From assembly GCA_036260375.1 (NCBI GenBank), contig DASZZZ010000093.1, forward strand, positions 1-25,687: 25,687 nt of DNA, given 5' to 3'. Each line of letters starts with the position of its first letter. Positions within the stretch are counted from its first letter, which is position 1. A program made the translations under genes and the position numbers. The notes below the pieces were generated by a model. That model was given only the letters and a program-made list of their open reading frames with translations. It did not search any database and was not told the DNA's origin. Source of the DNA: DASZZZ01 sp036260375 (GTDB lineage: Bacteria > Actinomycetota > CADDZG01 > WHSQ01). Positions 14,912-22,451 of this stretch are shown in pieces.

Positions 14912-15790
14912 ATGGTCGATCGCGACGATCTCGAAGTCATAAGACAGGCGCTCGAGGATTCCGAGCGCGTCGACGCGCGCCGGGTCGAGCTCGCCGCCGA
15001 CGGCGACCGCGTCGTGCTGCGCGGTTCGGTGTCGGAGCCCGAGGAGGCGGACGCCGTCGCGCTCGTCGTCGAGCGCTACGCCGACGACGTCGTCAACGAG
15101 CTGCGCGTCGACGAGAGCCTGCGAGAGGGCATCGTCGAGCCCGACGACGTCGAGCGCGTCGTCCCGGTCGAGAACGAGGTGCTCGTCGGGTCGACCGACA
15201 TGCTCTCGGGGCCCGACGGCGAGATCACGTCCGACGTGGCGCGCGCGCTCGAGGAGAACGAGCCGTGGGACCCGCCCGACGAGCCGTCGCTCGCACCCGT
15301 CCAGGAGGAGTACGCCGGCGCGACGAGCCCGGGCGGCGGAGGCGCGACCGAGCTCAGCGACGAGGGCGATCGCGAGGTGCCGCGCTCCGAGTACGCGGCG
15401 GCCGACCTGACGCAGGAGGAGCTCGAGGCCGCGGCGCGCGGCGCCACCGTCCCGTCGCTCGACCCGGAGTCGGTCGCCGACCCGCACGACGCGCAACCCG
15501 ACCCGGCCGGCGTCGACCAGCTCGGGCGCACGCCGCCCGAGGGCGCCGACGACTTCCCGCCGCGAGTGCCCGGGACGGAGCCAGGGCCGGGCGCGACCGG
15601 CGAGGGCACCGCCGGCGGCGGCAGCGTCTCCGGCGAGCCCGCGACCGAGACCGGCTCGGCCGGCGCCGACACCGCGGCCGCCGATCCGGCCCGGGCGACG
15701 GGCGGCTCGATGTCGGACGCCGGCACCAACCGCGGCCCCCAGTCGCGCGAGGACCCGCCGCTGCGAGAGGACTTCCCGGACGAGGACTAG
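14912..15790 (+). CDS. BON-domain protein with long acidic low-complexity tail
   Basis: A 292-residue protein. Residues about 5-70 match a BON domain (ALEDSERVDARRVELAADG, then VVLRGSVSEPEEADAVALVVER, then VVNELRVDESL), a small phospholipid- or surface-binding fold found in OsmY-like stress proteins. The remaining 220 residues are acidic and rich in Pro, Gly, Ala, Glu and Asp, and probably disordered. There is no signal peptide. ATG at 14912 has GGGAGGACGTC upstream; the longer frame back to 14780 lacks a ribosome site. A role in envelope or stress tolerance is only a family-level guess. Confidence 0.78.
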   Translation: MVDRDDLEVIRQALEDSERVDARRVELAADGDRVVLRGSVSEPEEADAVALVVERYADDVVNELRVDESLREGIVEPDDVERVVPVENEVLVGSTDMLSGPDGEITSDVARALEENEPWDPPDEPSLAPVQEEYAGATSPGGGGATELSDEGDREVPRSEYAAADLTQEELEAAARGATVPSLDPESVADPHDAQPDPAGVDQLGRTPPEGADDFPPRVPGTEPGPGATGEGTAGGGSVSGEPATETGSAGADTAAADPARATGGSMSDAGTNRGPQSREDPPLREDFPDED

Positions 15791-15912
15791 GGGCCGCCCC
15801 CCTCTTCGTGTCACCGGCGTAGCCGGGCACGTTCGCGCGATCCGGGACGACGCCCGTCGGAACGTAGGCTGGGCTCGGCGCGACGTTCGCGACGCAGGGA
15901 CGGTGGCACGAC

Positions 15913-16590
15913 ATGCACGACGGCACGCGCAGTCAGCTCCTCGGCCGCCTCGCCGACGCGGTCGCGTCGGTCTCGACCGCGCACCCGGCGCGGATCGCCG
16001 TCGACGGACCGCCCGCCGCGGGCAAGACCACGCTCGCCGACGAGCTCGCCGACGTCCTGCGCGCACGGGGTCGCGAAGTCATCCGCGCGTCGACCGACGG
16101 CTTCCATCTCCCGCGGTCACGGCGCTATCGGCGCGGCGAGTACTCCGGCGAAGGCTGCTATCACGACAGCTTCGACTACGACGCGTTGCACCGCGTCCTG
16201 CTCGATCCACTGGGCCCCGGCGGCGATCGAAGGTTCACGCGGGCGGTCTCCGACTACCGCACGGACACCATGCTGTCCGAGCCGGTCACGACCGCGCCCG
16301 CGGACGCCGTGCTGGTCTTCGACGGCGTGTTCCTGCTGCGCCCCGAGCTGATCGATCGGTGGGACCTGCGCATCTTCGTGTCCGCGGCGTTCGAGGAGAG
16401 ACTGCGTCGCGCGCGGGCCCGCGACCACGCGCTGCACGGATCTCCCGCCGAGGTCGAGCGACGTTATCGCGACCGCTACGCCCCCGCCCAGCAGCTCTAC
16501 CTCGCCACGGCCCGTCCGACCGATCACGCCGACGTCGTCGTGCACAACGACGACCCCGAGCACCCGGCCTGGGAAATCCGACCGCGCTGA
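15913..16590 (+). CDS. uridine kinase-like P-loop kinase
   Basis: A 225-residue cytosolic kinase. The Walker A loop is GPPAAGKTT (residues 32-40) in the strand-loop-helix IAVDGPPAAGKTTLADELA. It is followed by STDGFHLPRSRR, the DGFH segment typical of uridine kinase and phosphoribulokinase relatives. The Walker B-like strand is AVLVFDGVFLLRPELIDRWDLRIFV. A lid region rich in arginine (RLRRARARD) follows, then ERRYRDRYAPAQQLY. This branch is often annotated as uridine kinase, phosphorylating uridine or cytidine with a nucleoside triphosphate, but the exact substrate is open. ATG at 15913 gives the best match to family length. No tight operon partner is seen. Confidence 0.78.
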   Translation: MHDGTRSQLLGRLADAVASVSTAHPARIAVDGPPAAGKTTLADELADVLRARGREVIRASTDGFHLPRSRRYRRGEYSGEGCYHDSFDYDALHRVLLDPLGPGGDRRFTRAVSDYRTDTMLSEPVTTAPADAVLVFDGVFLLRPELIDRWDLRIFVSAAFEERLRRARARDHALHGSPAEVERRYRDRYAPAQQLYLATARPTDHADVVVHNDDPEHPAWEIRPR

Positions 16591-16679
16591 TCCGATACGC
16601 GGGATCGTGGGGCGGCGCACCCTCGCCCCGGGCCCGGACGCGCGGCCGCTCGGGGTTCCAGGCTCGCCATAATCGGCTC

Positions 16680-16760
16680 ATGCGACGAGAAACCAGTTCC
16701 ACGATTCAATCCGCCTTCGCCGAGATCACTCGCAACCGCGATAGGAATGCGACCCGATGA
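16680..16760 (+). CDS. possible 26-residue leader ORF coupled to the PaiB gene
   Basis: A short frame starting at ATG 16680 (MRRETSSTIQSAFAEITRNR, then six residues) ends in a TGA that overlaps the PaiB start as ATGA. CATAAT at 16668-16673 ends six bases before the ATG, where a -10 box would stand for a leaderless transcript. The codons are less GC-rich than those of most neighbours. The peptide matches nothing I know. This may be a true leader peptide or a chance frame. Confidence 0.35.
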   Translation: MRRETSSTIQSAFAEITRNRDRNATR

Positions 16761-17359
16761 GACACGCACCGCAATTCCTGATGACCGATCCGGAGGAAGT
16801 CAAACGCCTCATTCGCGAAAACCCGTGGGCTACGTTCGTCTCGCCCACGGCCGGCGGCTTGGTCGCGTCCCATTACCCGGTGCTGCTGGACGAGGAAGAC
16901 CGCGAGGGCATCACGATCCTCAGCCACTTCGGCCGCCCGGACGAAGTAACGCACGAGCTCGGGCAGCACGAAGTCCTCGTCATCATCCAGGGGCCTCACG
17001 ACTACGTCTCCCCGAGTTGGTACGAACCGGGCGAGCTCGTGGCCACTTGGAACCACGTCACCGCCCATCTCTACGGGGTTCCGGAGATCCTCTCCGACGA
17101 GGAGAACTATCGGGTGCTGTCACGGTTGACCGACCACTTCGAGCAGCACTATTCCGGCGGCAGGAGCCTTGCCGAAGACGAGCAGGGCACCCGACGAACG
17201 GCCACGGGAACCATCGGGTTGCGGCTCGAGGTCGCACGCTTCGATGCCCGAGCCAAGCTCAGCCAGAACAAGAAACCCGACGTCGTCGAGCGCATCATCG
17301 GCGAGTTCGAGTCGCGGAATCCGGGCCTCGCGAGGGAGATGCGACGGCTGATCAAGTAG
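16757..17359 (+). CDS. PaiB-type FMN-binding protein
   Basis: A 200-residue protein of the PaiB (FMN-binding negative transcriptional regulator) family, which has a flavin-reductase-like split barrel. Landmarks are the N-terminal WATFVSPTAGGLVASHYP strand, ILSHFGRPDE, the very typical YVSPSWYEPGELVATWNHVTAHLYG (about residues 76-100), and the C-terminal KLSQNKKPDVVERIIGEF. In Bacillus, PaiB acts with PaiA in growth-phase control, but most homologues are untested and may be flavoenzymes. The gene has lower GC than its neighbours. Its ATG at 16757 overlaps the stop of a possible leader ORF. No PaiA-like acetyltransferase lies nearby. Confidence 0.88.
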   Translation: MRHAPQFLMTDPEEVKRLIRENPWATFVSPTAGGLVASHYPVLLDEEDREGITILSHFGRPDEVTHELGQHEVLVIIQGPHDYVSPSWYEPGELVATWNHVTAHLYGVPEILSDEENYRVLSRLTDHFEQHYSGGRSLAEDEQGTRRTATGTIGLRLEVARFDARAKLSQNKKPDVVERIIGEFESRNPGLAREMRRLIK

Positions 17360-17384
17360 ACGGGCGCAAGACGTCAGGACTGCG

Positions 17385-17456
17385 TGGGCGGTGACGGGTT
17401 CGAACCGCCGGCCCCTGCGTTGTAAGCGCAGTGCTCTTCCGCTGAGCTAACCGCCC
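17385..17456 (-). tRNA. tRNA-Val (anticodon TAC)
   Basis: A full cloverleaf of 72 bases on the minus strand. The acceptor stem is GGGCGGT with ACCGCCC and discriminator A. The D-arm is GCTC/GAGC. The anticodon stem is CTGCG/CGCAG around loop CTTACAA, giving anticodon TAC. The T-arm is GGCGG-TTCGAAC-CCGTC with one G-U pair. No CCA is encoded, as usual in many actinobacteria. It lies between the PaiB and RTX-like genes. Confidence 0.95.
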
Positions 17457-17499
17457 GTGTGGACAAGCGTAGCGGCGCGGCGCGCGTCGGGCGCGAGTG

Positions 17500-18444
17500 T
17501 CACGACTCGCAGGTCCGGACGTCCTCTCCCTCGACGCACGTGTCCTGCCCCCGGCCGCCGCGCAGGGAGTCCGTGCCGGCGTCGCCGTCGAGGACGTCGT
17601 CGCCCGAGTGGCCCTTGATCGTGTCGTTGCCGGGCCCTCCGTTGGAGCGATCGTCGCCCGCGTCGCGCGGGAACGAGTCCTGCTCCGACGGCGCCGGGTT
17701 GAGCTGGTCGTCGCCCGGGCCCCCGAGCTCGCGGTCGGGGCCGCGCGCGCCGAAGAGCGTGTCGTCGCCGCCTCCGCCCACGAGCCGGTCGCGCCCGCGC
17801 GCGCCGAGCAGGAAGTCGAGCCCGTCGCCGCCGTGGAGCGCGTCGTCGCCGAGCTGGCCGTTGAGCACGTCGACGCGCGGCCCTCCGAACAGGAAGTCGC
17901 GGTCGTCGCCGCCGAAGAGGCCGTCCTGGCCACGCTCCCCGGCGAGACCGTCGGAGCCGGGGCCGCCGGAGAGGTCGTCGATGCCGCGCCCGCCGCGCAG
18001 CGCGGGCGTCTCGGCGAGGACGTCGTCGCCGCGCCCGCCGCCGATGTCGTCGTCGCCGCCGCGGCCTTCGGCGACGTCGGTCCCGCGCCGGCCGCGCAGC
18101 ACGTCGTCGCCCGCGCCGCCTCGCAACAGGTCGGGGCCGTCGTCGCCCGACACGCGGTCACGCCCTCCCGCGCCGAGCAGCCTGTCGAACGACCCGCCGC
18201 CGCAGATCCGGTCGTCGCCGCCCCGAGCTCGGACGACGTCCTCCCCGCCGCGGGCGACGATGACGTCGTCGCCGTTCGTGCCGACGAGGACGTCGTCGCC
18301 GCTGGTGCCGGTGATCGTCGCGGCGCGTCCGAAGCACTCGGCCGCCCCGGCACGCGCCGGCACGCCGGGCGCCAGCGCCGTCACGACGGCCGCGACGGCA
18401 GCGGCTGTGGCGGATCGGCGGTACGCGACTCGAGCGACGGCCAT
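17500..18444 (-). CDS. secreted RTX-type calcium-binding repeat protein
   Basis: A 314-residue exported protein. A signal peptide covers about residues 1-34 (TAAAVAAVVTALAPGVPARAG). Nearly all the rest is made of nine-residue glycine/aspartate repeats of the hemolysin type (GGxGxDxLx): GTSGDDVLVG, GGAGDDVLRG, GGDGLDFLLG, GGGGDDTLFG, GGPGNDTIKG, GHSGDDVLDG and others, about thirty in all. These form a parallel beta-roll that folds on binding calcium outside the cell. No catalytic domain, type I secretion tail or cell-wall anchor is visible, so it is either a pure repeat protein or a structural one. Four cysteines flank the repeats (ECFG, RICGG, DTCVEG, RTCES). ATG at 18444 has GGGAGGCTCAG upstream. 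It lies 65 bp after the SGNH hydrolase on the same strand. Confidence 0.88.
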   Translation of the reverse strand: MAVARVAYRRSATAAAVAAVVTALAPGVPARAGAAECFGRAATITGTSGDDVLVGTNGDDVIVARGGEDVVRARGGDDRICGGGSFDRLLGAGGRDRVSGDDGPDLLRGGAGDDVLRGRRGTDVAEGRGGDDDIGGGRGDDVLAETPALRGGRGIDDLSGGPGSDGLAGERGQDGLFGGDDRDFLFGGPRVDVLNGQLGDDALHGGDGLDFLLGARGRDRLVGGGGDDTLFGARGPDRELGGPGDDQLNPAPSEQDSFPRDAGDDRSNGGPGNDTIKGHSGDDVLDGDAGTDSLRGGRGQDTCVEGEDVRTCES

Positions 18445-18509
18445 CTGAGCCTCCCACCTTGGCGACGATCCCTGATTGTCGCCGTCGAAGCGGCCGCTGC
18501 CAAGAAGGC

Positions 18510-19265
18510 TCAGCTCTCTGAGCTCACCGCGTCCCTGACCACCGGGAAGATCGCGTCCGCCCATCGCTCGTAGCCGAGCGCGCCGGGGTGGAAACGGTCC
18601 GCGCTGAAATGTCTCTCCGGCTCCTCTGCGAAGAACCGACCCGTCTCCTCGGCGAGCTCGACGACCGCGACGCCGCGCGCGCGGGCGACGTCCTCTATCG
18701 CCCCGGTCACCTGCCTCCCGCGCAGGTACGCAAGGTAGCGCAACGGCTGGTGCCACGCGGAGACGCGCATGTCGGGAGCGCCCGCGACGACGACGGTCGC
18801 GTGCGTCCGGCCGAGCACGTCGAGCGTCTCGTGCATCTCGCCGCGGACCTCTTCGAGCGACGTCAGGTGCGTGACGTCGTTCGCGCCGATGCCCACGAAG
18901 ACGACGTCGGGGTCGAGCGCGACCGCGGCCGGCGCCTGTCGGCTCGCCACGTCGCGCACGCGCGCGCCCGACTCTCCGAGCACGGTCAGCTCGACCCTGT
19001 AGCGCGTCTCCTCGGCGAGGCGGCGAGCCACGAGGGTGGGATAGGCGTCGTCCGCGTCGCCGGCCCCGAGCCCGACCGACGTCGAGTCGCCGAGCACGAC
19101 GAACCGCAGGACCGGCGCCGACGCCGGACCGAACGACCCTCCCAGCTCGAGGGGCCGGTCGGTCGGCAGGTAGTCGCGCCGCAGCGCGAGCCACACCTCG
19201 ACCGCGACGATCACGAAGAGCCCGAGCACGACGATCGCACCCCCGACGAGCGCGCGGCGGATCAA
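18510..19265 (-). CDS. membrane-anchored SGNH/GDSL hydrolase
   Basis: A 251-residue protein with one N-terminal membrane segment or signal anchor (residues 8-28, GGAIVVLGLFVIVAVEVWLAL) and an extracytoplasmic SGNH domain. Block I is VVLGDSTSVGLGAG with nucleophile Ser61. Block III is GIGANDVTHL (Asn129). Block V is DRFHPGALGY (Asp223, His226). Enzymes of this type deacylate lipids, peptidoglycan or sugars; the substrate is not evident. The start is TTG at 19265, ten bases after the stop of the upstream cyclase gene, with no strong ribosome site, so its translation is probably coupled to the cyclase. Confidence 0.87.
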   Translation of the reverse strand: MIRRALVGGAIVVLGLFVIVAVEVWLALRRDYLPTDRPLELGGSFGPASAPVLRFVVLGDSTSVGLGAGDADDAYPTLVARRLAEETRYRVELTVLGESGARVRDVASRQAPAAVALDPDVVFVGIGANDVTHLTSLEEVRGEMHETLDVLGRTHATVVVAGAPDMRVSAWHQPLRYLAYLRGRQVTGAIEDVARARGVAVVELAEETGRFFAEEPERHFSADRFHPGALGYERWADAIFPVVRDAVSSES

Positions 19266-19275
19266 GCGCTGCTCG

Positions 19276-20466
19276 TCAGATCACCGTGACCGGAACCGCC
19301 GCGGCGTCGCGCACGGCCTTCTCCGGCGCGGTGTCGAGCTCGGCCAGCGGCCGGTACGTCAGCTTCTCGAGGTCGAGCCCGACCGCGGCGGCGTCCTCGG
19401 GCGTCAGGCGCTCGAGCAACTGCTTGCTCGCCAGCGTCTCGCCCGCGCCGGCCGACTCCTGGATGCGCGCTGCCTCGTTGACCTCGTCGCCGAGCGCGGT
19501 GACGTCGAGCCTGCCGCCGGGCACGAGCTGGCCCACGTACAGGCTCCCGCCCCAGTGGAGCCCGACCTTCATGTGGCAGTCGCGCTCCACCGTGGCGCTG
19601 AACACGTCGCGCGACCGGTCGTGTATCCGGCGCGCGGCGTTGATCGCGGCGCGCGCCGCGCCCGACGGCGACTCGAGGTCCTCGACGAGGAAGAACGCGG
19701 ATCCGCCGTCGCCCGCGTGCTTGCCGACGACGCCGTGCTCGTCGGCGACCGCGGCGTCGATCCCGGTCCACAGCGCGCGCACGAGCTTGAAGTACGACGC
19801 GGTCGGCAGCTGGCGCGACAGCCTCCCCGACTGGTGGAGGTCGCAGAACAGCACCGCGGCCTGACGCGGCCCCGGGTCCACGAGGCGCGCCATGCGCTCG
19901 TACATGCGCTCGTCGCCGCGCGCGAGGAGCTCGAGCAGGTTCGGCCGCACGCCCATGAAGAACAGGCACAGCCACCCGAGGTCGGCGCCGGCGTCGTCGC
20001 GCAGCCGCAGCATGCACACGTCGACGCGGTAGCTCGGCAGCTCGGTGTCGCCGTCGGGCCGGACGTACGCGAACGACATCGAGTTGACCGGCGGGGCCGG
20101 CGTCGGCTCGACGCCCTCGAGCAACGGGTGGAAGCGCTCGGGCAGGATCTCGGCGGGGTCGATCGAGCGCGCCCGGAGGTCGCCGAGGACGAACGGCATC
20201 AGCACGCCGAACATCTCGACCTGGCTGTCGGGCGCCACCGTGCGCATCCAGGTCTCCGACGTGACGGCCTCGACGATGTGACGTCCGACCCCGAGCTCGG
20301 CGTCGGACGACGCGCCGACGAAGGCCTTGAGCGACGACGACACCCACACGAGCCGCCACTGCTCGTCGACGAGCAACGCCGACCACTGCAGTCGCTCGAG
20401 GTGGTCGGCGTAGTCGGCGAGCGCGGCTGCAGCGCCGTCGCCGAGACCGTGCACGCCCGCGTCCAT
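19276..20466 (-). CDS. class III adenylate/guanylate cyclase with N-terminal sensor-like domain
   Basis: A 396-residue protein. Residues 1-180 look like a PAS-type sensor (SALLVDEQWRLVWVSSSLKAFVG, then a long linker). The cyclase domain is at about 200-370. Metal-binding Asp209 (AVLFCDLHQSG) and Asp253 (KHAGDGGSAFF) are both present, as are the purine-side Lys249 and the transition-state pair Asn330/Arg334 (ALGDEVNEAARI). It should therefore be active, making cAMP or cGMP. There is no membrane segment. It opens a minus-strand set with the SGNH hydrolase and perhaps the RTX-like gene. ATG at 20466 has only a weak ribosome site. Confidence 0.85.
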   Translation of the reverse strand: MDAGVHGLGDGAAAALADYADHLERLQWSALLVDEQWRLVWVSSSLKAFVGASSDAELGVGRHIVEAVTSETWMRTVAPDSQVEMFGVLMPFVLGDLRARSIDPAEILPERFHPLLEGVEPTPAPPVNSMSFAYVRPDGDTELPSYRVDVCMLRLRDDAGADLGWLCLFFMGVRPNLLELLARGDERMYERMARLVDPGPRQAAVLFCDLHQSGRLSRQLPTASYFKLVRALWTGIDAAVADEHGVVGKHAGDGGSAFFLVEDLESPSGAARAAINAARRIHDRSRDVFSATVERDCHMKVGLHWGGSLYVGQLVPGGRLDVTALGDEVNEAARIQESAGAGETLASKQLLERLTPEDAAAVGLDLEKLTYRPLAELDTAPEKAVRDAAAVPVTVI

Positions 20467-20545
20467 GGGGCAACCCTAACCACGGAGCAGGTGGGCCCGA
20501 CGACGTCGAGAGGCTGTTGGGCCAGCTCGGCGAGCGGTAGACGCG

Positions 20546-21598
20546 TCAGCGCGGCAGGAGCAGGCAGCTGTCGCCGAATTCGTGCCATAGGTAGCGTGCG
20601 GACACGGCGGCGTCGTAGGCGCGCTGGACGAGCTCGGGGCCGGCGACGGCCTCGAGCAGCGACAGGTGCGACGCGTCGGGCGCGTGCCAGCCGGTCACGA
20701 GCCCGTCGACGACGCGCGCCGGTCGCTCCGGCGAGAGCACGAGATCGGTCACTCCGCGCGCCGCGACCACGTCCCCGGCCGAGGTCGTGGCCGACTCGAG
20801 CGCGCGCGTCACCGTCGTGCCGACGGCCACGACGCGGCCCCCCGCGGCGCGCGCCGCGTTCACGAGCCGCGCGGTCGGCGCCGGCACCTCGAAGCGTTCC
20901 GGCAGCGGCGGCTCGTGCGCGTCGAGCGACGACACGCCGGTGTGCAGCACGACCGGCGCGATCACGACGCCGCGCGCGACGAGGTCGGTGACGAGCGCGT
21001 GCGTGAAGGGACGTCCCGCGCTCGGCATCTCGGCGCTGCCGGGGCGACGCGCGAAGATCGTCTGGTACGCCGAGAGCGGCCACCGCTCGCGCACGTAGCC
21101 GTACGAGATGGGGCGACCGTGCTTCGCGAGGTAGTCGCGCAACGGCTCCGGCGCCTCGAGCCGCGCGCGCCACAGCCTGCTGTCCTCGGCGCGGGCCTCG
21201 TCGGGATACGCCGCGACGAGCTCCAGCCACGCGCCGTCCGCGACGCAGACGACCTCGCCGGCGACCGCGTCGCGCCCCGGGCCGTCGCCGGCGCGCAGCT
21301 CGACGACGTGCTCGCCGCGCGCGAGCGGCGAAGAGAAGTGGACCGTGACGGCGCGCCCGTCGCCACGGATCCCGTCGACCGCGGCCGGAAGCGTCTCGGA
21401 CACGTTGACGACGACGACGTCGCCCGGGTCGAGCCAGCGCCCGACGTCGTGGAAGCGCGCGTGCTCGACGGCTCCGGGACGCGCCACGAGCAGACGCACC
21501 TCGTCGCGCCGCAGTCCGCGCGCCTCGGGCGGCGCGGTCGCGTGGAGCTCGGCGGGCAGCGTGAACGTCGTCCGCGACGGCGCGACCGCGATCGTCAC
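20546..21598 (-). CDS. divergent QueA-like protein (SAM:tRNA ribosyltransferase-isomerase family)
   Basis: A 350-residue protein, the usual QueA length. Recognisable blocks are DVVVVNVSETLPA (60-72), YQTIFARRPGSAEMPSAGRPFT (178-199), VVLHTGVSSL (217-226), VVAVGTTVTRALES (256-269) and FGDSCLLL (341-348). QueA transfers ribose from S-adenosylmethionine to 7-aminomethyl-deazaguanine in tRNA during queuosine synthesis. Several canonical positions differ: the PTAGLHFT, LHVGLGTF and FHLPKSTLLMLV blocks read PSAGRPFT, LHTGVSSL and WHAPDASHLSLLEAV. It may therefore be a paralogue with another nucleoside or non-tRNA substrate. GTG at 21598 overlaps the SDR stop as GTGA, so the two are translationally coupled. 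No other queuosine gene lies in the window. Confidence 0.8.
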   Translation of the reverse strand: MTIAVAPSRTTFTLPAELHATAPPEARGLRRDEVRLLVARPGAVEHARFHDVGRWLDPGDVVVVNVSETLPAAVDGIRGDGRAVTVHFSSPLARGEHVVELRAGDGPGRDAVAGEVVCVADGAWLELVAAYPDEARAEDSRLWRARLEAPEPLRDYLAKHGRPISYGYVRERWPLSAYQTIFARRPGSAEMPSAGRPFTHALVTDLVARGVVIAPVVLHTGVSSLDAHEPPLPERFEVPAPTARLVNAARAAGGRVVAVGTTVTRALESATTSAGDVVAARGVTDLVLSPERPARVVDGLVTGWHAPDASHLSLLEAVAGPELVQRAYDAAVSARYLWHEFGDSCLLLPR

Positions 21599-22299
21599 GA
21601 CGCGACCTCGCCCGCCGGGACGGGCTCCGCGCTCGTGTAACGCCCGCTCGGCGGGCGCCGGTCGAGCAGCGCGAGCAGCGCCGGCACGACGCTCTCGGGG
21701 GCCGGACGGTCGGAGACGTCCTCGCCGGCGAACGCCTCCTGGTGCATGGCGGTGCGCATGTCGCCGGGGTCGAACGAGTACACGCGCAGCTCGGGCTCCT
21801 CCTGCGCGAGGACCGCGGTGAGCCGGTCGAGCGCGGCCTTCGACGCGCCGTAGACGCCCCAGCCCGCGTACGCCTCGGCCGCGGCGTCCGACGTCACGTC
21901 GACGACCATCCCGCGTGCGGCGCGCAGCGCGGGCAGGAGCTCCTGGACGAGCCCGAGCGGCGCCACGACGTTGACGCGCAGCACGCGCTCGAGGTCGTCG
22001 AGCGGATGACGCTCCAGGGGCGGGCGACCCGGCATCCCGAGCGCGCCGGCGTTGTTGACGAGCAGGTCGACGCCTCCGTGACGGGCCGCCGCCGCGGCGA
22101 TCTCGCGGCGGTGGCGCGGATCGGCGACGTCGCCCGCGATCGCCGTTACCCCGTCGCGGCCCTCGATCCCGTGGAGCGCCCGCTCGAGCGCGGTCCCGTC
22201 GCGCGCGTCGACCACGAGCCTCCATCCCCGCGCTGCGAGGGCGCGCGTGAGCGCGAGCCCGAGGCCCCGTGACGCGCCCGTAACGACTCCGACCGGCAT
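21595..22299 (-). CDS. short-chain dehydrogenase/reductase (SDR)
   Basis: A 234-residue classical SDR. The cofactor loop is TGASRGLG (residues 7-14), the structural NNAG is at 82-85, and the catalytic residues are Ser137, Tyr150 and Lys154 (VYGASKAAL). An arginine-containing VVDARDG after the second strand hints at NADP(H). The substrate is unknown. ATG at 22299 has AGGAG five bases upstream; a GTG two codons earlier overlaps that site and is less likely. It is the first gene of an operon with the QueA-like gene, divergent from soxR and downstream of a SoxR-type promoter. Confidence 0.87.
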   Translation of the reverse strand: MPVGVVTGASRGLGLALTRALAARGWRLVVDARDGTALERALHGIEGRDGVTAIAGDVADPRHRREIAAAAARHGGVDLLVNNAGALGMPGRPPLERHPLDDLERVLRVNVVAPLGLVQELLPALRAARGMVVDVTSDAAAEAYAGWGVYGASKAALDRLTAVLAQEEPELRVYSFDPGDMRTAMHQEAFAGEDVSDRPAPESVVPALLALLDRRPPSGRYTSAEPVPAGEVAS

Positions 22300-22340
22300 G
22301 TCCACTCCTCTCGTCTTGCGATCGTCGACTTGACCACGAC

Positions 22341-22371
22341 AGACTAGGAGTTAAAGTCAACTTCAAGTCAA
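22341..22371 (-). promoter_or_regulatory. predicted SoxR-controlled promoter with 19-bp spacer
   Basis: On the minus strand TTGACT (22366-22371) and TAGTCT (22341-22346) form a -35/-10 pair separated by exactly 19 bp, the over-long spacer that MerR-family activators correct by twisting DNA. The spacer and -35 hold an imperfect palindrome at 22348-22369 (8 of 10 positions match between halves). Its core AAGTTGACTT fits the enterobacterial SoxR box core AAGTTNACTT. It faces the SDR/QueA-like operon, and soxR starts about 80 bp away in the other direction. Confidence 0.75.
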
Positions 22372-22451
22372 GTGAACGACGCCGCACGGCCGGATTTTCA
22401 GGACTCGATTCGGGCCACACGGCGCCGGACGGTCGGCAACGAGGTCGGGAG

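Noticed and set aside
15790..15810. GGGG-CCG-CCCC stem after the BON gene as terminator
   Set aside because: Only four pairs and within ordinary GC runs; too weak to annotate.
17560..18400. Tandem repeats suggesting a CRISPR array or satellite
   Set aside because: The periodicity is 27 bp of degenerate codons for glycine/aspartate nonapeptides (RTX repeats), without identical repeats and unique spacers.
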